Assembly: GCA_038522735.1 (NCBI GenBank)
Contig: JBCBJX010000012.1
Coordinates: 1 to 51,020, forward strand
DNA from: JBCBJX01 sp038522735
GTDB taxonomy: Bacteria > Pseudomonadota > Alphaproteobacteria > Caulobacterales > Parvularculaceae
Length of the DNA stretch: 51,020 bases
Direction of reading: 5' to 3'
Position numbers and translations under genes: made by a program. The notes beneath the pieces were generated by a model. The model was not told the origin of the DNA, searched no databases, and worked only from the letters and a program-made list of their open reading frames with translations. This document shows, piece by piece, positions 34,398-44,543 of the stretch (positions are counted from its first letter, which is position 1; each line of letters begins with the position of its first letter).

Positions 34398-37300
34398 TTG
34401 AGCGATCGCGTGATAAAAACCCGCAAGCAATGGCGCGACGCCCGCGATGCGTGCGCTGAAGACCCGGGCGATTTTCACGGCGAAGTCGCGCAACGCATTC
34501 TACACTGGTTCGTTCGCGATTGCGGGCCGTCCGGCGCCTGGCTGTCCTGGGAGGCAGGCGCTCGGCGGTGGTCCGGCTACGACGCATCGACCCTCAATCC
34601 TGTCGAAACGGGCCTTCCGAGCGAATTCGTCCCCTGGTCGCGGGCCTTCAACGACGACGAGCCGCCTTACTTCCGCTGGTTCGAAGGCGGTCTCACGAAC
34701 GCCGGCTTCAACGAGGTGGACCGCCACGTGATCGCTGGGTTCGGCGACGAGACGGCTCTGATTTTTGAAAGCGACCGCTGGGACGGCTCCCTCAACGAGA
34801 CCCGCGGCGGGCCGGTCGAAAGCTGGTCGGTCTCGCGCAAGGAGCTGATGCTGGAGGTCGCGAAGCGCTCCGTCGCGCTTGAACGGCTGGGCGTCAAAGC
34901 AGGCGACCGCGTCGCCCTCAACATGCCGAACATTCCGGCACAGATCTATTGGATCGAGGCGGCGAAGCGCATCGGGGCTCCGTATACGCCCGTTTTCGGC
35001 GGCTTCAGCGACAAGACGCTCTCCGACCGCATTCATGATTTCGGCGCCCGCGTCGTCATCACCGCCGACGGCGGCCACCGCAACGCCCAGGTGATCCCTT
35101 TCAAGACCGCCTTCACGGATCCGGCGCTCGACAATTACCTTCCCGCGGAGACCGCGCGATCCCTCGTCGCCGACGCGCTTCACCGGCTCGATCTGCAGGC
35201 GGACGAGGCGTCCTCCATCCTGAACCATGTGGACGCCGCGCTTGCCGGCGAGATCACGGCGGAGCGCTCCGACGTCATGCGCGGCGTCGGGCGCGCTATC
35301 GCGGAGATCGGCCCTGAGCCCGCGGCGGCGTCTCTCATCCGCAGTCGGATCGCGGAGACGCTCGTCGCCTCGCCCCCGCGCGTCGACGCCGTCGTCGTCG
35401 AGCGCCACGCCGCCCAGTCGGACATGCTGTGGCGCGCCGAGCGGGACCGTTGGGCGGACGACCTCCTCGCGGACGCTGCGGCCTCAATGCTGGAGAAGGC
35501 GCGGGGCGCCGGCTTCGACGTCGCCGACGAGGCGGCGCTGCTCGCTCTGCCGGACCTTGAATTCGCCCGCGCCGTCTGGGCGTCCTCGAAACCGCGGCCG
35601 GTGGATGCGGAGTTTCCGCTGTTCGTCATCTACACCTCCGGCTCGACGGGAAAGCCCAAGGGCGTCGTGCACGTCCACGGCGGGTATCTCTCCGGCGTTG
35701 CGCAGACCATGGAGGTCGCCTTCGACGCGCGGCCAGGCGACGTCATCTACGTCGTCGCCGACCCCGGATGGATCACCGGCCAGAGCTATCTGATCGCCGC
35801 GCCGCTCGCGACGCGGGTGACGACGGTGATCGCGGAGGGCGCCCCCGTCTATCCGAACGCGGGACGCTTCGCCTCCATCATCGAGCGCTACGGCGTCACC
35901 ATCTTCAAGGCGGGCGTGACGTTCCTGAAAACCGTTATGACGGACCCGGAGAGCGTCGCCGACATCCGCCGCTACGATCTGAAGAGCCTCAAAGCCGCGA
36001 CCTTCTGCGCCGAACCCACCTCGCCGACGGTGCAGGAGTTCGGCATGCGCGAGGTGACACCCTGGTACGCCAACTCCTATTGGGCGACCGAGCACGGCGG
36101 GATCGCCTGGACGCATTTCTATGGGTCCGACGAATTCCCGCTCACAGCGAACGCCCACGCCTATCCCCTGCCGTGGGTGTTCGGCGACGTCTGGATCGAG
36201 GGCGCGGGCGAAGCGCGGGGCGCCGACGTGCAGGACGCTCCGCCGACGCCCTATCGAAGTGATGGCGAGGACGGCGCGCCCTGGCGCGGCGCGTCTCTCG
36301 GTGAGAAGGGCGAGATGGTGATCACCGCGCCGTACCCTTATCTTGCGCGGACGATCTGGGGCGATCGCGACGGGTTCCGCCTCGAGAGCGATGGCGCGCC
36401 GGCGGGCTGGCGCGGCGACGCGGAGCGCTGGGCTTCGACCTACTGGCGGCGCTGGCGGGGCGCCTGGGCTTACACCCAGGGCGATTTCGGCATGCGGCAC
36501 CCGGACGGATCGTTCTCGATCCATGGCCGCAGCGACGATGTCATCAACGTCTCCGGCCACCGTCTCGGGACGGAGGAGATCGAGGGGGCGATCCTGCGCG
36601 ACAAGGCGATCAATCCGGCGGGCTCCCCGGTCGGCAACGTCCTCGTCGTCGGCGCGCCTCACAAGGAGAAGGGCCTGACGCCGCTCGCCTTCGTGACGCC
36701 CGCGCCCGGCCGGTCGATCACCAAAGAGGACAAGCGGCGGCTCTCGGACCTCGTCCGCACCGAGAAAGGCTCTCTCGCGACGCCTGCCGACTTCCTGGAG
36801 GTCGAAGCGTTCCCGGAGACCCGCAGCGGGAAATACATGCGCCGCATGGTGCGGGCGCTCGTGGAGGACGAGCCCGTCGGCGACGTCACCACGCTGAAGA
36901 ACCCTGAAGCGGTCGAGAGCGTGCGCCGGGCGATCAAGGCGTGGCGCGCCCGGCGCGATATCTCCGACACGCAGAAGATGTTCGAACGCTACCGGTATTT
37001 CCGGGTGCAGTATAACAGACTGCGCGAAGGCGGACGCGTCGCGACCGTGTTCGTCGCCAACCCGCCGGTGAACGCCCTTAACGAACGCGCCCTCGACGAG
37101 CTGAACGTCATCGTGGCGGCGCTCGATCAGCGGGACGACGTGAAGGCGGTCGTCTTCACAGGGACGGGTTCCGCCTCCTTCGTCGCCGGCGCCGACATCC
37201 GTCAGTTTCTGGAGGAAATTCATACCATCTCGGAAGCGCGGGCGCTGCCGAACAACGCTCACCTTGCTTTCCGCCGGATCGAGCGGATGTCGAAGCCCTG

Positions 37301-39869
37301 CGTCGCGGCGATCCAGGGCGTCGCCCTCGGCGGCGGCATGGAGTTCGCGCTCGCCTGCCACTACCGCATCGCCGAGCCCCACGCCCGCTTCGGCCAGCCG
37401 GAGATCAATCTGCGCCTCCTGCCGGGCTATGGCGGGACCCAGCGCCTGCCGCGGCTCCTCGCCGACCGGCGGGGGGAGGCGGGTCTCGCGGACGCGCTGG
37501 AGATGCTCCTCGGCGGTCGCTCCGTCGACGCCGCGTCCGCATTGGAGAAGGGCCTCATCGACGAGGTCGCCGACGGCGCCGCGGACGCGCTCGCCCTCGC
37601 CCACGAGCGGGTGCGCGAGGCGCTGTCGGAAGAGAACGGCCGCCTCGGCCGCGCTCACGCAGGCCGCCTCGACGCGCTCGCCGACTGGAACGCTCCGGGA
37701 GCGATCGATCTCGACGCGACGCTCGCGGACCCGCATCTGAAAATGATCGCCGCGCAATGCGTTGGCGCGGGGCGGGGCGAGGCTCACCGGCGATGCCGTG
37801 AAGCCGTCGCCGCAGGCTGGCGCGACGGGATCGACGCCGGGCTGGAACGCGAGGCGGCCCTGTTCGCCGATGCGGTGATCGACCCGGACGGCGGCAAGAC
37901 GGGCATCCGCGACTACCTGGAGAAACGCGCGCAGCCCTTGCCCATCCGCCGCGACGGGGCGCGTCCGGCTGCGGACCACGGCCCTCTGGCGCGCGAGCTG
38001 GAGGCGGCGGGAGAGCTGCTTCCTCTGGGGGCGGCGTTTTTCCCCGGCGTCACGCAGCTTCCGAAATGGCAGTATGCGCAAGGGGTCTGCAAGGACGCGG
38101 ACACCGGCGCGGCGCGCCATGGCGAGCCGAAGGACGCCGAGACGACGCTCATCGCCCCGACCCCGGCGCCGGGGCCGAACGACGCCGTTGTCTACGTCCT
38201 CGCCTCGGAGGTGAACTTCAACGACATCTGGGCGATCACCGGGGTCCCGGTCTCCGCATTCGACAGCCATGAGGAAGACATCCAGATCACCGGCTCCGGC
38301 GGCGTCGGACTGGTCGCCGCGCTCGGGCCGGAGGCGCGCCGCGAAGGGCGTCTGAAGATCGGCGATCTCGTCACGATCTACTCCGGCACAAGCGATCTTC
38401 TCTCGCCCCTCGCCGGGCGCGATCCGATGTATGCGGATTTCGCCATTCAGGGCTATGAAACCGAGACCGGCTCCCACGCCCAGTTCCTGAAGACCCAGGC
38501 CCCGCAGCTGCACCCCCTCGCCGGCGACCTGACGCTGGAGGAGGCGGGCGCCTATACTCTCAATCTCGGCACCGTCGTCCGGGCGCTGTTCACCACGCTT
38601 CAGATCGAGGCGGGGCGGCGGATCTTCGTCGAGGGCGCCGCGACCGGCACGGGATACGACGCCCTCCAGACCGCAGTCGGCGCCGGGCTGCAGGCGACGG
38701 GGCTCGTCTCGTCCCCCGCCCGGGCCGAAACGGTGAAGGCCGCCGGCGCCGTCGGCGCGATCGATCGCAAGGCGGAGAACCTCGGGGGGCTGTTCACGGC
38801 GGTTCCTGAAGACCCGGCGGCCGCGGAGGCGTGGGAGGCGGCGGGCGCGCCGATCCTCGACGCGTTCCGCGCCCAGAACGATGGCGAACTCGCCGACTAC
38901 GCCGTCTCCCACGCCGGCGAGACGGCGTTTCCGCGCACGTTCCAGCTGCTGAAGCCCGGTGGCGTCCTCGCCTTCTATGGCGCGTCGTCCGGCTATCATT
39001 TCACCTTTGTCGGCAAGCCGGGGGTCGCGACGCCGGAAGAGATGCTGCGTCAAGCCGGTCTGCGGGCGTCGGAAAGCCTCCTCATCCTTTACGGTCCGTC
39101 ATCGGAGGAGCTCGTCGATCCTGTCGGTCTGGAAATCCTCGAATCGGTCCGGATGACCGGCGCGCGCGCCGTCGCGGCGACAACCACGGACGGCCAGCGG
39201 GAGTTTCTCCTTTCCCTCGGTTTTGAGGATGCGCTCGCCGGAGTGGTCTCGCTCGAAGGCGTCAAGCGGCGGCTCGGCGACCGGTTCGCCTGGCCTGAAC
39301 GCATGCCGCGGCTGCCGGAGGCGACGGCGGACATTACGGCCTTCAAGGTCGCCGTGCGCGACTTCCAGGAAAACACCATGAAGCCCTTCGGCGCGGCGAT
39401 CGGCAAAATCCTCCGTTCGCCGGACAATCCGCGCGGCGCGCCGGACGTTGTCTTCGAGCGCGCCGGGCGCGACAGCCTCGGCGTCACCTCGGCGCTTGTG
39501 AAACCGTTCACGGGGCGGATCGTTTATTCGGAGGATCTGAAGGGGCGGCGCTTAAGCTTCTACGCGCCGCAGGTCTGGACGCGTCAGCGGCGCATCCTGA
39601 TGCCGACGGCGGAGATCCGCGGCACGCACCTCTGCAACGCTTACGAAGTGACGCAGATGAACGACCTCATCGCCGCCGGGCGCCTGCGACCGACGGCGCC
39701 GACGGTGATCGGCTGGGACGAGCTGCCCGCCGCGCACCAGTCCATGTGGGAGAACGCCCACAGCGGCGCGACGTATCTTTCCAACCACGCCTTGCCCGAG
39801 CTTGGCCTCAGAAGCCGCGACGAGCTTTTCGAGGCGTGGTCTTTGAAGGACGCCGACGGCGCTCAATGA
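34398..39869 (+). CDS. pcs: Trifunctional propionyl-CoA synthase
   Basis: An 1823-aa fusion, almost exactly the length of Chloroflexus aurantiacus Pcs, converting 3-hydroxypropionate, ATP, CoA and NADPH to propionyl-CoA. Domain 1 (about 1-860) is an acyl-CoA synthetase with YTSGSTGKPKG at 412 and the acylatable Lys812 in TRSGKYMRR. Domain 2 (about 880-1200) is a crotonase-fold hydratase with GVALGGGMEFALACHY (from 974) and FGQPEINLRLLPGYGGTQRLPR. Domain 3 (about 1240-1823) is a medium-chain enoyl-CoA reductase with NFNDIWAITG (about 1273) and GAATGTGYDA. Motifs of all three look intact, and resemblance to the Chloroflexus enzyme runs end to end. TTG 34398 is the likely start; GTG 34410 is an alternative. 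mcr follows directly. Confidence 0.96.
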   Translation: MSDRVIKTRKQWRDARDACAEDPGDFHGEVAQRILHWFVRDCGPSGAWLSWEAGARRWSGYDASTLNPVETGLPSEFVPWSRAFNDDEPPYFRWFEGGLTNAGFNEVDRHVIAGFGDETALIFESDRWDGSLNETRGGPVESWSVSRKELMLEVAKRSVALERLGVKAGDRVALNMPNIPAQIYWIEAAKRIGAPYTPVFGGFSDKTLSDRIHDFGARVVITADGGHRNAQVIPFKTAFTDPALDNYLPAETARSLVADALHRLDLQADEASSILNHVDAALAGEITAERSDVMRGVGRAIAEIGPEPAAASLIRSRIAETLVASPPRVDAVVVERHAAQSDMLWRAERDRWADDLLADAAASMLEKARGAGFDVADEAALLALPDLEFARAVWASSKPRPVDAEFPLFVIYTSGSTGKPKGVVHVHGGYLSGVAQTMEVAFDARPGDVIYVVADPGWITGQSYLIAAPLATRVTTVIAEGAPVYPNAGRFASIIERYGVTIFKAGVTFLKTVMTDPESVADIRRYDLKSLKAATFCAEPTSPTVQEFGMREVTPWYANSYWATEHGGIAWTHFYGSDEFPLTANAHAYPLPWVFGDVWIEGAGEARGADVQDAPPTPYRSDGEDGAPWRGASLGEKGEMVITAPYPYLARTIWGDRDGFRLESDGAPAGWRGDAERWASTYWRRWRGAWAYTQGDFGMRHPDGSFSIHGRSDDVINVSGHRLGTEEIEGAILRDKAINPAGSPVGNVLVVGAPHKEKGLTPLAFVTPAPGRSITKEDKRRLSDLVRTEKGSLATPADFLEVEAFPETRSGKYMRRMVRALVEDEPVGDVTTLKNPEAVESVRRAIKAWRARRDISDTQKMFERYRYFRVQYNRLREGGRVATVFVANPPVNALNERALDELNVIVAALDQRDDVKAVVFTGTGSASFVAGADIRQFLEEIHTISEARALPNNAHLAFRRIERMSKPCVAAIQGVALGGGMEFALACHYRIAEPHARFGQPEINLRLLPGYGGTQRLPRLLADRRGEAGLADALEMLLGGRSVDAASALEKGLIDEVADGAADALALAHERVREALSEENGRLGRAHAGRLDALADWNAPGAIDLDATLADPHLKMIAAQCVGAGRGEAHRRCREAVAAGWRDGIDAGLEREAALFADAVIDPDGGKTGIRDYLEKRAQPLPIRRDGARPAADHGPLARELEAAGELLPLGAAFFPGVTQLPKWQYAQGVCKDADTGAARHGEPKDAETTLIAPTPAPGPNDAVVYVLASEVNFNDIWAITGVPVSAFDSHEEDIQITGSGGVGLVAALGPEARREGRLKIGDLVTIYSGTSDLLSPLAGRDPMYADFAIQGYETETGSHAQFLKTQAPQLHPLAGDLTLEEAGAYTLNLGTVVRALFTTLQIEAGRRIFVEGAATGTGYDALQTAVGAGLQATGLVSSPARAETVKAAGAVGAIDRKAENLGGLFTAVPEDPAAAEAWEAAGAPILDAFRAQNDGELADYAVSHAGETAFPRTFQLLKPGGVLAFYGASSGYHFTFVGKPGVATPEEMLRQAGLRASESLLILYGPSSEELVDPVGLEILESVRMTGARAVAATTTDGQREFLLSLGFEDALAGVVSLEGVKRRLGDRFAWPERMPRLPEATADITAFKVAVRDFQENTMKPFGAAIGKILRSPDNPRGAPDVVFERAGRDSLGVTSALVKPFTGRIVYSEDLKGRRLSFYAPQVWTRQRRILMPTAEIRGTHLCNAYEVTQMNDLIAAGRLRPTAPTVIGWDELPAAHQSMWENAHSGATYLSNHALPELGLRSRDELFEAWSLKDADGAQ

Positions 39870-39895
39870 TGGCATCGAAAAAGGGGACGACGCCG

Positions 39896-42800
39896 ATGGC
39901 GGACATGACATACAACGAACACGGACGGCTGGCGGGCAGGGTCGCTCTGGTGACCGGCGCCGCCGGCAATCTGGGCGGCGAGATCGTCCGTCGATATCTC
40001 GCCGAAGGGGCGCTGGTCGCACTCTCCGGCCGCAGCGCCGACCGCCTCGAAGCAGCACGCCGCGCCGCTCTCGAGGATACGGGCGCCCCGGACGAGCGCG
40101 CCGTCGCGGTCGTCATGGACGGCGCCGACCCGGACGCCGTGCGCGCCGGCCTTGAGGAGTTGATCGCGCGCTTCGGCAAGCTCGACGTGCTGGTCAATAA
40201 CGCAGGCTCCGCCGGTCCGAAGCAGCCCCTGGAAAGACTCCCCTTCACCGCGGACGACCTCGAAGCGCTCGGCGGCGCGGACGCCGAGACGGTCGGCGAC
40301 GCCATGCGGAATATTCTCGGCGTCACCTGGAACCTCTCGCGACTCGCCGCGCCGATGCTGCATCCGGGAGCATCGATCGTAAACGTCTCGACGATCTTCT
40401 CCCGGACGAAATATTTCGGGCGGACGGCCTATGTGGTTCCGAAAGCGGCGCTGAACGCGCTCTCCAAAACGCTCGCCGAGGAGCTCGGACCGAAGGGCGT
40501 GCGCGTCAACACGATTTATCCGGGTCCCATCGAAAGCGACCGGATTCGGAACGCCTTCGCAGCCATGGACGGACTGCGCGGCGCCGAAACCGGAACAACG
40601 GCTAACGAGTTCACCGACACGATGTCGCTCGCCCGCGACGCCGGCCGTGAGCCGCCGAAGTCTTTTCCGCGGCCTGAGGACGTCGCGAACGCGTGCGTGT
40701 TCCTGGGCTCGAACGAGTCCGCCGCTTTCAACGGGCACGACATCGAAGTCACCCACGGCATGTCGACCCCGGACGACCGCGCATCCACATGCATCGCGCG
40801 GCCGAGCCTGCGCGTGGTGGACGCCGGCGGGATGACCGTCCTTGTCGCCGCCGGCAATCAGGTCGCCGACGCCCTCCAGATCGCCCGCATCCAGGCCGAG
40901 TGCGGCGCCGACGTCATCCTCGGCTTCACCTTCGAGGGCGACGTGCAGGCGGCGCGCTCGATGATGGACGACGGCGAGATCGACGCGCGCATCTACGCGA
41001 CGCGCTGCGATCGACGGAACACCGAGGAGACAGAGGCGGTGCTCGCCAAAGGCCACCCGTCGGGCGCGCCGGTCTCCGCCGCCATCGTCCTGCCCTCCTA
41101 TGGCGCGGGCCTTCTGAAAGGGCCGTTGTCGGAGGCGACGGACAACGATGTGAAGGTTTTTCTCGATCACGAACTCAGCGGCGCCGTGGCGCTCGCGCGC
41201 TCGCTCACGCGCTATTGGATGAACCATGACGATCTCGCCCACGACCCGCGCTTCGTCTTCATGACCAACGGGCCGGACGGGGCGAACGGGTACGCCCGCT
41301 GTCTCGCCGCCGGCATGGAGCAGCTCGTCCGCGTCTGGCGGGACGAGACGGAGACCGATGTCGGCCTCGGTCGGCGAAACCGGGTCGAATGGGGCAATCA
41401 GATCATCAGGTACGGCAACGCCGAGGTGGAGAACCTGCCGTTCGCGGCGGCGCAGGCCTCCAGCCTTCTGTTCTCTCAACGGAGGATCCCGGAGGTCGAT
41501 CTTGAGCTTCCCGCCTCGATCGCGGAGATCACCGGCGCGAAGCGGGCCCTCGGCGGCTATACGGAGAACATCGCCGGTCTTCATCTCGGGAAGGTCGCGC
41601 TCATCACCGGCGCGTCCATGGGCATAGGCGGCCAGATCGCCCGCCTGCTCGCGCTCTCCGGCGGCAAGGTTATGCTGACCGCGCGCCGCGAGGCTGAGCT
41701 TGAGGCGATGCGCAATCAGATCATCGGTGAGCTGAAAGATATTGGGTATTCCGGCGCCGAACGCCGCATCCACATGCTCGCCGGGATCGACGTGGGCGAT
41801 CTGCGCACCCTCCGCCGCGCCGTCGAGGCGACGCTGAAGGCCTTCGGCAAGATCGACTATCTCATCAACAACGCCGGCGTTTCGGGCGCGGAGGAGATGG
41901 TCGTTGACATGCCCCTCGACGCCTGGCGCTTCACCCTCGACGCCAACCTCGTCTCGAATTTCGCGCTGATTTCGGAAGTCGCGCCGATCATGCGGGCCCA
42001 GGGCTACGGCTACGTCGTCAACGTCTCATCCTATTTCGGCGGCGAGAAATACGTCGCCGTCTCCTACCCCAACCGCGCTGACTACGCCGTATCGAAAGCC
42101 GGACAGCGGGCGATGGTGGAGACGATGGCGGGCGCCCTCGGCCCGGAAATCCAGTTCAACGCCATCGCGCCGGGCCCGGTCGACGGCGTCCGACTTCAGG
42201 GCGTCGGCGGCCGACCCGGCCTCTTCCAGCGTCGCGCCCGTCTCATCCTGATGAACAAGCGCCTCAACGCCGTCCACGCGGCCGCGGTCGCCGCGCACCG
42301 CCGCGGCGCGGTCCTGCAGAACTTCCTCGCCCGCGCCGCGCTCAACGACGTCGACGCGCTGATGGACGATCCGAAATCGCCGACGGAGCTGCGCGATCTC
42401 GCCGGCAAATGCCGCGCCGAGGGCGACGCGACATGCACCTGGGGCGACTATCTCATGACGGAGGATATGGCTGCGCGGCTGGTTGATCGCCTCGCGAACG
42501 GGGGCTATCTCGGCGCGGCGGCGGCGCTTCGCGACAAACGCGGCGCCTGGCTCGACCGAACGCCGCCCGAGGATAAAGACTTCCTGCCGAAGGCGAAGAT
42601 CGACAAGACGGCCAAGGGCGTCGGCGACAGCGTCCTCTCGCTCCTCAATCTGGGGCGCATGCCGACGGAGGAGGAGGTCGCTCTCGGCACGGTCTTCTTC
42701 CTCGCCGATCGCGCCGCGAGCGGGCAGACCTTTCAGCCCTCGGGCGGGCTTGCGCTGGAGCGCTCGATCACCGAGCGCGAGCTTTTCGGATCGACCAAGC

Positions 42801-43540
42801 CCGAACGCATCGCCGCCATGGCGGGCAAGACGGTCTGGCTGATCGGCGAGCACCTGACCGATCATCTGGCGGAGACGGCCCGCAGCCTGGTCGAGGATTG
42901 CGATGTCGGCGCGGTGCGATTCCTGATGCGGAGCGAGGCCGGGTGCGATCGGATGCGGGACGCGCTGACCGACCTGCCGGGCGACCGGCTCCATTATGCA
43001 GCGTGCCACGGCGATCTGGAGCGCGCGATGGACGCGGCGCTCGCAGCGGGCGGTCCGCCCACGACCGTCGTCTCGACGCCGTTTATGGAGCTTCCGGACG
43101 TCCTTTTCGGCGGCCCGGGCGAGGATCGGCTCGATCCCATGCAGTTCCGCGAGCTGATCGAGGACAACCTCACACACCATTTCCGGGTCACGAGGAAAGC
43201 GGTTCTGATCGACGGATCCCAGCTGGTGCTGGTGACGCCCGACGTCGCGGAGGGTAGCCGGCCGCCGGCTTTCTCCCTCGCCAACTTCTTCAAGACGTCC
43301 CTGCACGCTTTCACCGCGACGGTCGCCGTGGAGTCCGAGCGCCTCGTCCACGACACGCCGGTCAATCAGATCAATCTGACCCGACGGGCCCGGGCGGAAG
43401 AACCGAGGAACGCGAACGAACGCGCTGAGGAAATCAAGCGGTTCGCGAGAGCGGTGGTGCTCGCCGGCGCACCCCTGCCGGACGCGGAGGATTCCCGCTA
43501 CCGCGCCCGGATTTATCGCGGCATGGCGATTACCGTCTAG
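39896..43540 (+). CDS. mcr: Bifunctional NADPH-dependent malonyl-CoA reductase
   Basis: A 1214-aa protein (Chloroflexus Mcr is about 1220) that reduces malonyl-CoA via malonate semialdehyde to 3-hydroxypropionate, the substrate of Pcs. It holds two short-chain-dehydrogenase halves. The N-terminal half has TGAAGNLGG and Tyr179/Lys183 in YVVPK; the C-terminal half has TGASMGIGG (from 571) and Tyr730/Lys734 in YAVSK. In Chloroflexus the C-terminal half makes the semialdehyde and the N-terminal half the alcohol; both are intact here. The ending YRARIYRGMAITV closely matches that family. ATG 39896 has AAGGGGA 8 nt upstream; ATG 39866, overlapping the pcs stop by ATGA, is an alternative giving 1224 aa. 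One operon with pcs. Confidence 0.95.
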   Translation: MADMTYNEHGRLAGRVALVTGAAGNLGGEIVRRYLAEGALVALSGRSADRLEAARRAALEDTGAPDERAVAVVMDGADPDAVRAGLEELIARFGKLDVLVNNAGSAGPKQPLERLPFTADDLEALGGADAETVGDAMRNILGVTWNLSRLAAPMLHPGASIVNVSTIFSRTKYFGRTAYVVPKAALNALSKTLAEELGPKGVRVNTIYPGPIESDRIRNAFAAMDGLRGAETGTTANEFTDTMSLARDAGREPPKSFPRPEDVANACVFLGSNESAAFNGHDIEVTHGMSTPDDRASTCIARPSLRVVDAGGMTVLVAAGNQVADALQIARIQAECGADVILGFTFEGDVQAARSMMDDGEIDARIYATRCDRRNTEETEAVLAKGHPSGAPVSAAIVLPSYGAGLLKGPLSEATDNDVKVFLDHELSGAVALARSLTRYWMNHDDLAHDPRFVFMTNGPDGANGYARCLAAGMEQLVRVWRDETETDVGLGRRNRVEWGNQIIRYGNAEVENLPFAAAQASSLLFSQRRIPEVDLELPASIAEITGAKRALGGYTENIAGLHLGKVALITGASMGIGGQIARLLALSGGKVMLTARREAELEAMRNQIIGELKDIGYSGAERRIHMLAGIDVGDLRTLRRAVEATLKAFGKIDYLINNAGVSGAEEMVVDMPLDAWRFTLDANLVSNFALISEVAPIMRAQGYGYVVNVSSYFGGEKYVAVSYPNRADYAVSKAGQRAMVETMAGALGPEIQFNAIAPGPVDGVRLQGVGGRPGLFQRRARLILMNKRLNAVHAAAVAAHRRGAVLQNFLARAALNDVDALMDDPKSPTELRDLAGKCRAEGDATCTWGDYLMTEDMAARLVDRLANGGYLGAAAALRDKRGAWLDRTPPEDKDFLPKAKIDKTAKGVGDSVLSLLNLGRMPTEEEVALGTVFFLADRAASGQTFQPSGGLALERSITERELFGSTKPERIAAMAGKTVWLIGEHLTDHLAETARSLVEDCDVGAVRFLMRSEAGCDRMRDALTDLPGDRLHYAACHGDLERAMDAALAAGGPPTTVVSTPFMELPDVLFGGPGEDRLDPMQFRELIEDNLTHHFRVTRKAVLIDGSQLVLVTPDVAEGSRPPAFSLANFFKTSLHAFTATVAVESERLVHDTPVNQINLTRRARAEEPRNANERAEEIKRFARAVVLAGAPLPDAEDSRYRARIYRGMAITV

Positions 43541-43624
43541 GCGGCTCCCGGCGGGGCCGGCGGTTCGACCGAGCGAGGTCGCGAGGATCGATCTCCGATC
43601 GGCCGCACCACCCCCGGACGGCCG

Positions 43625-43711
43625 TTAAAGCACCGGCGTGGCGAACAGGGCGTAATAGACGGGCGCGGCGACGGCGGCGATGGCGACAAATGTGGTGACG
43701 ACGGTCTGCAT
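43625..43711 (-). CDS. Very small hydrophobic peptide (28 aa), putative single-TM protein
   Basis: MQTVVTTFVAIAAVAAPVYY begins a 28-residue chain that is almost entirely one membrane helix. A purine-rich AGAGAG stretch lies 7-12 nt upstream of ATG 43711. The frame stays open upstream to about 43810, but those residues are charged and lack a ribosome site. No family is recognised; it resembles stress- or respiration-linked micro-membrane proteins only in size. It is too short for composition statistics, so confidence is modest. Confidence 0.4.
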   Translation of the reverse strand: MQTVVTTFVAIAAVAAPVYYALFATPVL

Positions 43712-44023
43712 GGTGATCTCTCTTTCTCTCTCTCCAGGTCGGTTCATTGAGAAACGCTCGTTTCGCGGCGTCTTCGTGATCATACATAGCAAGCAGATTA
43801 TCGCGTTCAATTAGCCGAATGCGCCGTTTGGCGCGCCGGACAAACGGTTCGCCGTTTTCGCGCGGGCCGCGCCCCATTGAGTCGTCACCTGCGCGAAAAA
43901 GCGTCCTGATCTCGGCGTCTCCGGTGTTCCGTCGACTAGGTGAAAAAAGACCGCGCCCGTCTTGCGACGAACGCGGCGAGTTTCGCGGAGGGTTCTTGAA
44001 GCGGCGTGATCGGAGCCCTGCGC

Positions 44024-44344
44024 TCAGCGGGGGTCGGCTTCGGCGAGGAAGATGAGGCCGCCATCGCTGCCGATGAGCGGGGCGAGGTGCGAGCGGACCT
44101 GGCTGTCGATGAGGAAAGCGATCTCGTCCGCGGAGGGCGCGAACTCCGGCGCTTCGGCGTGGAGGGCGTCGTCGGAGAAAGCGACGCGGGTCGCGGCGTC
44201 GGCGAGCAGCTGCTGACGCATCATCTGCGGCGTCATCAGCCCGGCCGGCTCGGCGAGATCGACGGGGCGCTCCTGGGCGAAGGCCGGCGCGAAAGCGGCG
44301 GCTGCGAAGGCGGCGAAGCTTGCGATGATCGATTTCGTGGTCAT
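44024..44344 (-). CDS. Small exported protein of unknown function (106 aa)
   Basis: ATG 44344 is preceded by GGGAGA at good spacing and begins a clear signal peptide (MTTKSIIASFAAFAAAAFAPAFA). The mature part of about 83 residues is acidic, without Cys, and has the helical stretch MTPQMMRQQLLADAATRVAF. No domain is recognised. It stands alone, with the 28-aa peptide gene about 310 nt beyond it on the same strand and an IS remnant upstream. It is probably a periplasmic protein. Confidence 0.65.
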   Translation of the reverse strand: MTTKSIIASFAAFAAAAFAPAFAQERPVDLAEPAGLMTPQMMRQQLLADAATRVAFSDDALHAEAPEFAPSADEIAFLIDSQVRSHLAPLIGSDGGLIFLAEADPR

Positions 44345-44543
44345 GGTCAGGTCTCCCACTGTCCGGTTTGAATTCGGCTGGCGGCGACGACCGCCGACAG
44401 GGAGAACGTGCTCCAAAGTGCGCAGTCCCGATGTGCTGGGGGGCACAACCGGCTAAAAAACTTTCCGAAACGGCGAAAAAATGCGTTTTGATCCGAGACG
44501 GCGTCGGCTCGCCGCAGCGCCTGGGGCCCGGGTTCAATCAGGT

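Noticed and set aside
35484..39053. A 1189-aa open frame antisense to pcs, and a similar 636-aa frame antisense to mcr
   Set aside because: Both are shadows of the codon bias of the GC-rich sense genes: Arg/Asp/Gly-rich translations without domains, while the sense strand encodes intact Pcs and Mcr.
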